Source: Candidatus Bathyarchaeota archaeon | Lineage (GTDB): Archaea > Thermoproteota > Bathyarchaeia > TCS64 | Assembly: GCA_014730055.1 (NCBI GenBank) | Contig: WJIV01000192.1 | Location: 1-6,374, forward strand | Reading direction: 5' to 3' | Length of the DNA stretch: 6,374 nucleotides | Part shown: positions 1 through 4,615 of the stretch, in pieces | Layout: every line of letters begins with the position of its first letter | Numbering within the stretch: position 1 is the first letter of the stretch | Made by a program: the position numbers and the translations under genes | Notes under the pieces: model-generated | The model's database searches: none | What the model was told of the DNA's origin: nothing | Seen by the model: only the letters and a program-made list of their open reading frames with translations

Positions 1-246
1 ATTGTAGTTAAAGGCACCGCAGGGGTATATGAGAACCCAAAATTCGCATTTGGTACAAAAAAAATTTTAGAGGCAGTAAAAAATACAGATGCTTTCAATT
101 TTATTTGTGGAGGAGACACATCCGTGGCATTAAATAATCTTGGTCTAGACCCTGATGATTTTAATCATGTGAGCATAGCTGGTGGAGCCATGATTACTTA
201 TCTAAGTGGTAAAAAATTACCTGGGATAGAAGCTCTGAAAACATGA
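1..246 (+). CDS. pgk: Phosphoglycerate kinase, C-terminal 81 residues (5' truncated by window)
   Basis: Phosphoglycerate kinase transfers phosphate between 1,3-bisphosphoglycerate and ADP in glycolysis and gluconeogenesis, in the cytosol. Only the last 81 codons are visible, ending in TGA; the full family length is about 400 residues. The frame is open from base 1 and matches the nucleotide-binding C-terminal lobe. Visible residues 5-11 (GTAGVYE) correspond to the family's GPxGxxE stretch, FGT is at 17-19, CGGDT at 36-40 replaces the usual GGGDT, and SIAGGA at 58-63 replaces the usual STGGGA phosphate loop. The tail LSGKKLPGIEAL (68-79) is diagnostic. GC is about 37% with many AAA, AAT and ATA-type codons, clearly lower than the genes that follow. 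The gene converges on tyrS with 33 bp between the two stop codons. The family call is firm; whether the loop substitutions affect activity is not known. Confidence 0.93.
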   Translation: MVVKGTAGVYENPKFAFGTKKILEAVKNTDAFNFICGGDTSVALNNLGLDPDDFNHVSIAGGAMITYLSGKKLPGIEALKT

Positions 247-279
247 TCATATATGTTGTCAAAATGAAACTTTAATAAT

Positions 280-1362
280 TTATCTTGTAATCCTTAGATT
301 TTTCATTTTTTCTAGATTCTCCGGCTTTTTCTCAAAGTACTCGTGAACAGGGTCTAAAAGTTTCACCACTGACTCTGCCAAACCCTTTTTCAGGTCAAGA
401 GGATGTAGATCTCCCTTACGGTAGCTTTCAGCCAGCTCATCATAGCTGTAAAACGTCACATCTCCACCGTATTTGTCCGGCCTCTCTATGTTTAACTCTC
501 CATGGTGAGGAAAGACCAGCATCCTAACATGATCAAGTACCGGATTTCCTATTACGACCTTCTCTGGGCAGAAGGCTTCATGGTACTTTTCTCTTATCGA
601 TTTCGGAGAGTCATTCACCCAAATTGCACCCATTGAGACGCTCTTACTCATCTTCGTCTTGATGCTCTTGTCAATGGTCTCATCCTCATCGAAGCTTCCC
701 TCTATCTGGGCTTCTTGAAGGCTTGGTAAAAGAGGGTTGTGTAGGCATACCGGTTTCTTAAAGTCAAGTCTCGGCGCTACTTCACGAGCCAACATGTGCA
801 CCTTCCTCTGGTCCATTCCGCTGCAGGCGCAGTCGAGGTCCATCTCAAAGATGTCGCTCGTCTGCATTGCTGGGTAAAGAGCCCATGCAGATTCAACATC
901 CACACTATCTGCACTTCGTCCCATTATTGGCATTGCTCTAAGTACCCGTTTCAGGCTGCTGTTTTTCATTACTCGCACAACTTTTTCCCAGTAATCTTTA
1001 TTGTCTACTAGATCAGCTGCCCATAGATACTCAACTTTTCCCTCTGGCAGTCCTAGAGCCGTGAAGCAGTCCTTGAAGTATTCTCCTGCAGCTCTAATGT
1101 TTTCCATATCCCCATCCATCTTGTTGTTTATCCAGCCGTGCCAATCCGCAAGGAATATTATAAAGTGGAATCCAGCTTCAACAAAGTCTCTCATCTTCTT
1201 GCCCACTATAAGGCCGGTGCCAGCGTGCATCATGCCGCTGGGTTCAAAACCGACGTATCCTCGAGGGGTCTCATTTGTTTCCAATAATTCTCTGAGTTCT
1301 TCTCTTGTGATGATCTCCTGCAAATTCCTAGAGACTAGATTAAAACGGGTTTCTGTATCCAA
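280..1362 (-). CDS. tyrS: Tyrosyl-tRNA synthetase, archaeal/eukaryotic type
   Basis: This class Ic enzyme charges tRNA-Tyr with tyrosine in the cytosol. The 360-residue product has a Rossmann catalytic domain with FEPSG (39-43), HAGT at 46-49 in place of HIGH, and KMSKS at 237-241. By alignment from memory to the Methanocaldococcus enzyme, the tyrosine-pocket residues Y36, Y163, Q167, D170 and Q185 are all present (YPAMQ and DQRK motifs), which favours TyrRS over TrpRS. H320 and D323 in LHPLDLKK match its anticodon-recognition residues. An acidic insert of roughly 17 residues (about 215-232) precedes KMSKS; with HxGT and FLADWHGWIN (70-79) it suggests the Aeropyrum-like subgroup. The start is TTG (plus-strand CAA at 1360-1362); the first in-frame ATG, M44, lies too far inside. 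An in-frame TAA nine codons upstream limits extension. No Shine-Dalgarno site is visible. The gene lies 70 bp after pncB on the same strand. Confidence 0.95.
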   Translation of the reverse strand: MDTETRFNLVSRNLQEIITREELRELLETNETPRGYVGFEPSGMMHAGTGLIVGKKMRDFVEAGFHFIIFLADWHGWINNKMDGDMENIRAAGEYFKDCFTALGLPEGKVEYLWAADLVDNKDYWEKVVRVMKNSSLKRVLRAMPIMGRSADSVDVESAWALYPAMQTSDIFEMDLDCACSGMDQRKVHMLAREVAPRLDFKKPVCLHNPLLPSLQEAQIEGSFDEDETIDKSIKTKMSKSVSMGAIWVNDSPKSIREKYHEAFCPEKVVIGNPVLDHVRMLVFPHHGELNIERPDKYGGDVTFYSYDELAESYRKGDLHPLDLKKGLAESVVKLLDPVHEYFEKKPENLEKMKNLRITR

Positions 1363-1394
1363 TTGATTCGCCAGAGGCTTATTAATTTACATTC

Positions 1395-1401
1395 TTTAAA
1401 A
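1395..1401 (-). promoter_or_regulatory. Candidate archaeal TATA box for tyrS
   Basis: The minus strand reads TTTTAAA, centred about 36 nt before the TTG start of tyrS. A TATA box normally lies about 25-27 nt before the transcription start, so a transcript would have a leader of only about 10 nt, consistent with the absent Shine-Dalgarno sequence. Read-through from pncB is also possible because only 70 bp separate the genes and no strong T-tract lies between them. Confidence 0.4.
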
Positions 1402-1432
1402 GGATTGAGGATAGGTAAAACTGCCCAGATAT

Positions 1433-2620
1433 TTAGGGTAAAAGTTTCAACTGCTCCATGACGTATTCTCGGATATCTGAGGGCGAGGGTAAGTCCGCTG
1501 TTATCTCTCCATTTTTAATCAGAGGTTTAAGCATAGGTACTGTGTCCCCACCACAATGTTTGCATATCGGTGGTTCAGAGTTGAAAAGCCTGACGAAATC
1601 CATAAGACAGTTCTCACACCTATATACCTGTTTCTTTCCTCCCAATTTTCCCCTTTTGGCAGCTGGTTTACCCTCCACCTCGACGATATCCATCGCAAAA
1701 TCTGCCGTGGGTGCGCCACTCACCCATGTACCGACACCGAAAGCATCTGCCCCTGCTTCACTTAATGTGCCAACTGTTTCCTCGTTGAGTCCTCCGGATA
1801 CGAAGATCTTAACATGCTCGTAACCCCTTATGTCTAGCTCCCATCTAACCTCCTTTACTATCTTGGAAAAGTCGCCCCTCCTACTTCCTGGCGTATCCAG
1901 ACGGACTCCGTATATGGATTCTTTAAGGGCATCTGCAGCCATAATTGTTTCAGTCTTCTCGTCGTAGTATGTATCAACTAGTATCACGCGAGGCACATTC
2001 GGTTCCACTATCTCATCGTAAGCTTTCCATGCCTCAACCTGATCCCCAAATGTAATCATTAGGGAGTGAGGCATCGTTCCAGTCGCTTCTATGCCGATAA
2101 TTTCCGCGCCAATAATACTTGAAACCCCGTCCATTCCACCAATATAGGCCGCCCTGTCTATGGCAGGAGCAATAGCTGGGTGCATCCTCCTGATACCGAA
2201 GGCAACAACCGGCTTATCTCCCGCTGCCCTCTTAACATAAGAAGCTCTGCTCGCTATAGCTGATTCCTGACAGATGAAACCAAGCATAGGTGTCTCATAC
2301 TCGCAAAAGTCCTGGTAAACTCCTTCTACTATCATAACTGGGCAGCGATAACCTAACCTGTCATGGCTATGAAAGATACTTCCTTCAGGCATACTATATA
2401 CATCAACTGGTAATCCCTCGAAGAGTCGAGCGACTTCCTCAACCCCACAGAGGACCCCATAATTATGTCTATCCGGGGGGCTTCCAGTAGTGACCTCCGC
2501 TATAACTCTAATACTGTCTTTTTGTTTTTCCCTGAGAATCCTCTTAGTTCTCTCAAAGTATACATCAGTTGTCTTGCCCTTCTTAATCTCGTCATCTGTT
2601 GCCACAAAGAATTTTCTCAT
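1433..2620 (-). CDS. pncB: Nicotinate phosphoribosyltransferase with C-terminal zinc knuckle
   Basis: It converts nicotinate and PRPP to nicotinate mononucleotide and pyrophosphate, the committed step of the Preiss-Handler NAD salvage route, in the cytosol. The 395-residue product shows TDVYF near the N-terminus (18-22), YETPMLG (108-114), FGIRRMHP (141-148), a GTMPHS segment with H185 (181-186), VDTYYDE (215-221), RLDTPGSRRGDF (240-251), and the phosphate-binding SGGLNEE followed by FGVGTWVSG (275-302). Four cysteines in two CxxC pairs (C335, C338, C353, C356) form a zinc knuckle like that described for the Thermoplasma acidophilum enzyme. The ATG start lies inside the end of pncA (ATGA overlap of 4 bp), so translation is probably coupled. 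A GAGGG Shine-Dalgarno-like site lies 6 nt before the ATG. The family is certain; nicotinate specificity rests on the motifs and on the neighbouring nicotinamidase. Confidence 0.95.
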   Translation of the reverse strand: MRKFFVATDDEIKKGKTTDVYFERTKRILREKQKDSIRVIAEVTTGSPPDRHNYGVLCGVEEVARLFEGLPVDVYSMPEGSIFHSHDRLGYRCPVMIVEGVYQDFCEYETPMLGFICQESAIASRASYVKRAAGDKPVVAFGIRRMHPAIAPAIDRAAYIGGMDGVSSIIGAEIIGIEATGTMPHSLMITFGDQVEAWKAYDEIVEPNVPRVILVDTYYDEKTETIMAADALKESIYGVRLDTPGSRRGDFSKIVKEVRWELDIRGYEHVKIFVSGGLNEETVGTLSEAGADAFGVGTWVSGAPTADFAMDIVEVEGKPAAKRGKLGGKKQVYRCENCLMDFVRLFNSEPPICKHCGGDTVPMLKPLIKNGEITADLPSPSDIREYVMEQLKLLP

Positions 2621-3171
2621 ATACTGCCCTCGAATTCCCTAATCAGTTCATCACTTGTAGTGATATCCGCATTATACATCTTATCGATGTAAGCTAAGCT
2701 GTACTCCTGCTCCTCAGTTGTAAGAGAATCCACACAATCAGCAGGGATGACCACCTTGTACCCCCTGAAATAGGCATCTGCAGCTGTGTGTTGTATACAA
2801 ATATTAGTAAGGACTCCCGCAAGTATTAGCCTCTCAATTTTCAATTCCCTTAGTATTGAATCCAATCCTGTTGCGTAGAAGGCACTATATCTCCTCTTAT
2901 ACAGGTGAATATCTTCCTCCATCGGTTTTAATTCCGGAACAATCTTTGCCCCCTCGGTACCTCTCTCAGCGTGAGGCCCCCAGATATCAAACTCAGAATC
3001 TATTTCTGGTAGGTGCGCATCAGTCACATATAGGACCCTTATATCCTTCTCCCTTGCCGATTCAAGAAGGGCCTTGGTTCTGAGTACAACAGCCTCGGCT
3101 CTTGGATTACCAAATTCCCCGGTGACAAAGTCGTTGATTAAATCAATAATGAGTAAGGCGGTCTTCGTCAT
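2617..3171 (-). CDS. pncA: Nicotinamidase (isochorismatase-like cysteine hydrolase)
   Basis: It hydrolyses nicotinamide to nicotinate and ammonia, the first step of salvage, in the cytosol. The 184-residue product has the family's N-terminal LLIIDLINDF with the catalytic aspartate D10, a lysine at K92 in YKRRYSAF, and the nucleophile C125 in GVLTNIC (119-125), which completes the Asp-Lys-Cys triad. D51, H53 and H67 (DAH ... WGPH) match the metal-binding Asp and two His of nicotinamidases, and WGPHxxxGTxGA follows the nicotinamidase pattern rather than that of a generic isochorismatase. The ATG start is fixed by an in-frame TAA two codons upstream. A TATA-like box lies about 34 nt upstream, and no Shine-Dalgarno site is seen. 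The last codons overlap the pncB start by 4 bp, which supports the substrate assignment. A different amidase substrate remains possible. Confidence 0.9.
   Translation of the reverse strand: MTKTALLIIDLINDFVTGEFGNPRAEAVVLRTKALLESAREKDIRVLYVTDAHLPEIDSEFDIWGPHAERGTEGAKIVPELKPMEEDIHLYKRRYSAFYATGLDSILRELKIERLILAGVLTNICIQHTAADAYFRGYKVVIPADCVDSLTTEEQEYSLAYIDKMYNADITTSDELIREFEGSI
2627..2631 (-). promoter_or_regulatory. Shine-Dalgarno-like site for pncB
   Basis: The minus strand reads GAGGG six bases before the pncB ATG, inside the pncA coding region. It decides the pncB start and is the only clear ribosome binding site among the four gene starts visible, fitting an internal operon gene that cannot rely on a leaderless or very short-leader message. 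Confidence 0.55.
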
Positions 3172-3201
3172 ACTTTATCATCATGAATAATTGAGAGGTA
3201 G

Positions 3202-3208
3202 TATATAA
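3202..3208 (-). promoter_or_regulatory. Candidate TATA box for pncA-pncB
   Basis: The minus strand reads TTATATA, centred about 34 nt before the pncA ATG, the best TATA-like match upstream of the operon. Expected transcription start is near 3178-3181, giving a leader of about 8-10 nt. The plus strand reads TATATAA at the same place, so the box could also be read toward the GC-rich island. Confidence 0.5.
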
Positions 3209-3210
3209 TC

Positions 3211-3420
3211 AGTCTATGAGGGCAGGCGTCTTCTGTTCCCTGCAACAAACTTCCAACCTCATTGAACCGGCATCGCCGTACTCGGCTGGGCTCTCTCAGT
3301 TTGCATTGATTCTAGACACCTGCACCTCTACCCCGCCTGTTCCACGTGTGGGTAACCCTTGAATCACGGATCATCAAAGGCCGTCAAAGTGGATGCGTCG
3401 GGTATCAGCAGGGCATAGTA
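3211..3420. other. GC-rich intergenic island, candidate structured RNA or decayed element
   Basis: This stretch is about 53% GC by hand count (lines 3241-3420), against about 30% for 3421-3480. It has no convincing protein-coding frame: the longest is a 48-codon plus-strand frame at 3216-3362 with no known motif. Inverted repeats include CCCTGC at 3238-3243 pairing with GCAGGG at 3408-3413, which could close a domain of about 175 nt. There are two mutually exclusive small hairpins sharing GCCG at 3275-3278 (with CGGC at 3268-3271 or at 3283-3286). An ATAGT/ACTAT hairpin lies at 3415-3427. A TATA-like box on each strand is placed so that either strand could be transcribed. I could not match it to RNase P RNA, SRP RNA, 5S rRNA or a tRNA. 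Confidence 0.4.
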
Positions 3421-3437
3421 AAACTATCATCCTTTAT

Positions 3438-3444
3438 GTTTATA
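3438..3444 (-). promoter_or_regulatory. Possible TATA box reading into the GC-rich island (minus strand)
   Basis: The minus strand reads TATAAAC. A start about 26 nt downstream would fall near 3415, exactly where the sequence changes from AT-rich to GC-rich. This is the placement expected for a small RNA promoter or for an upstream promoter giving pncA a 5' leader of about 240 nt. The match is short and the surroundings are AT-rich, so chance is a serious alternative. Confidence 0.25.
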
Positions 3445-3516
3445 CCTTTCTGATTACCAGATTCCTCTTCTTATGATAACCCAGATTGATATAGCTAGTA
3501 CTCTTATAAAGGACAC

Positions 3517-3553
3517 AAAAAAAAGTTAGCATGCCCCTCTGTAGCTGCGAGGG
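3517..3553 (-). terminator. Hairpin followed by T8 tract, candidate terminator
   Basis: On the minus strand, CCCTC (plus 3549-3553) pairs with GAGGG (plus 3535-3539) around a 9-nt loop; after a 10-nt gap a run of eight T follows (plus-strand A8 at 3517-3524). Archaeal termination relies mainly on T-tracts, so this could end transcripts coming from the zinc-ribbon gene. The gap between stem and T-tract is longer than in a bacterial intrinsic terminator. Confidence 0.45.
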
Positions 3554-3668
3554 ATCACTTAGGCCTCATCTGTAAAAAGCGGCGAAAACTAGCAAACAAA
3601 TCCTATTTAATAGATAATTATGCTACTCGTATTTTATAAGCCATATCTTAATTTTTAAATAATTTAAT

Positions 3669-3673
3669 AAAAA
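3669..3673 (-). terminator. T5 tract after the zinc-ribbon gene
   Basis: The minus strand has TTTTT ten bases after the TAG stop of the zinc-ribbon gene, within AT-rich DNA. In archaea a short T-tract is often enough for termination. A stronger T8 tract lies about 145 bp further downstream. Confidence 0.3.
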
Positions 3674-3683
3674 GTTGATTTGC

Positions 3684-4556
3684 CTAAACCTCAGTGAGAG
3701 TTATCCCCCCGATCCCGAGCCCTATCTTGAAACTGAGAACCGGTTTTTCTCCAAGATCATATGCACTAGTCGTATAGACTGCATTCCCGAAACCACCGCT
3801 AGTTCTGTGAATATTACCCCTGCTACTAACACTTGATAGGCCACTAACCTCGAAGACCGCCGGGAGATCTTTTCTGATCTTTATATCTAATCCACCGATC
3901 CCTCCTTCAAGACGTACATTGGCCTCTCTCTCAAGGTCTTTTCCTGTGAAACTAAGATTGACCTGACCTACCCCAGCATCTAGTCTCATTTCCTTGAAGT
4001 TTGCATTAAGTAGGCCGGGTAATGATGTCTCGCCGACGCCAGTTTGAACCCTTAATAATTCCATTACTTTATTGTTAGGTTCATCAAACTCCAGTTTAGT
4101 CTGGCTTACCCCGGTCTCAATGTTCATACTAGTAATAGGGAGTGATCCTAGTTTCCACAATCCCCTACTTACACCCGTCTTCATCCTGAGCTTGTAAGGC
4201 TTCTTCTTACCTAGTTTTATCTTCCAGTCGTTTTTTGGGGCATCCCAGACGTTCCTGGTGAATTTCTCCTGCTGTTTTATACTAACTATGTTCTCGGACT
4301 GAGTTATCTCTGGCTTCCAGGCAGGTACATCATATTCAATCGTTCCTTCAACAAACTTATCATGCCCAGGCTCCACAGTTATATATCCTGCTACACCTGA
4401 ACTTATCTCAAGCTCCGAGCTTTCTCCCTCAGGGAATGGAATATCCAGCTCCTCTACTGTCAGTCTTCCCCTCTTCTCTTTCAGTGCGTGACCACATTTT
4501 GAACAGTATAGTGCATCCTCTGAGACTTCCGCTCCACATCTTTGGCAATACGGCAT
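3684..4556 (-). CDS. Zinc-ribbon protein with repetitive toastrack-like beta domain
   Basis: Function unknown. Numbered from the chosen ATG (290 residues), the N-terminus is a zinc ribbon with CxxC pairs at C4/C7 and C18/C21. After a short linker comes an all-beta body with repeated TGVx/AGVG/GGIG turns followed by beta-strand residues, at about 127, 148, 172, 194, 218 and 279-283, spaced 21-24 residues apart where regular. This looks like the toastrack/DUF2154 type of beta-solenoid seen in LiaF-like and related zinc-ribbon proteins; that family call is from memory. No signal peptide or membrane segment is seen, so it is probably cytosolic. A TTG three codons upstream (4563-4565) gives a longer frame, but the ATG makes the protein begin with MPYCxxCG, as such zinc ribbons usually do. 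It lies 59 bp after the peptidase gene, possibly in the same transcript. Confidence 0.85.
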   Translation of the reverse strand: MPYCQRCGAEVSEDALYCSKCGHALKEKRGRLTVEELDIPFPEGESSELEISSGVAGYITVEPGHDKFVEGTIEYDVPAWKPEITQSENIVSIKQQEKFTRNVWDAPKNDWKIKLGKKKPYKLRMKTGVSRGLWKLGSLPITSMNIETGVSQTKLEFDEPNNKVMELLRVQTGVGETSLPGLLNANFKEMRLDAGVGQVNLSFTGKDLEREANVRLEGGIGGLDIKIRKDLPAVFEVSGLSSVSSRGNIHRTSGGFGNAVYTTSAYDLGEKPVLSFKIGLGIGGITLTEV

Positions 4557-4584
4557 ATCAATCAATAATAAGTGGTGAAGGCTT

Positions 4585-4592
4585 CAATAAAA
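4585..4592 (-). promoter_or_regulatory. Possible TATA box for the zinc-ribbon gene
   Basis: The minus strand reads TTTTATTG about 32 nt before the ATG, within the 59-bp gap after the peptidase stop. The position agrees with the candidate boxes of pncA and tyrS, and no Shine-Dalgarno site is present. It is a weak TATA match, so co-transcription with the peptidase is equally plausible. Confidence 0.3.
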
Positions 4593-4615
4593 GGTGAACT
4601 AGCTCTCAACGAGAT

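Larger units (their letters stand above)
3421..3683. other. AT-rich non-coding stretch between the island and the zinc-ribbon gene
   Basis: No open frame with recognisable content is seen on either strand. It holds a hairpin next to an A8/T8 tract (3517-3553), a plus-strand TTATAAA at 3504-3510 that could act as a TATA box with a start near 3532, and AT-rich sequence with a T5 tract (minus strand) about 10 nt after the stop codon of the zinc-ribbon gene. Most likely this is the 3' untranslated and termination region of that gene plus upstream DNA of the pncA operon. Confidence 0.5.

Noticed and set aside
247..279. Terminator between pgk and tyrS
   Set aside because: The 33 bp are AT-rich, but there is no T-run longer than four and no clear hairpin on either strand.
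3255..3300. Group II intron domain V at TTGAACCG
   Set aside because: The flanking words recall intron ends, but the 34-nt hairpin with catalytic triad, bulge and tetraloop cannot be drawn, and no reverse transcriptase is present.
3211..3300. tRNA gene (minus-strand GGTTCAAT resembles a T loop)
   Set aside because: The T arm does not close (GAGG follows instead of a CC-starting strand), and no acceptor, D or anticodon stem fits around it.
3211..3430. RNase P RNA on the minus strand
   Set aside because: ACAGAA followed by CCTGCCC resembles the 3' strand of helix P4, but no GAGGAAAGTC-like partner is found near the 5' side and the expected long-range helices do not form.
3540..3600. C/D box small RNA on the minus strand (AGATGAGG near 3570)
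   Set aside because: Box C matches only partly and there is no CTGA box D at a suitable distance.
4557..4565. TTG start giving a 293-residue zinc-ribbon protein
   Set aside because: The ATG three codons later yields the usual MPYCxxCG beginning and a better start codon; the TTG cannot be fully excluded.
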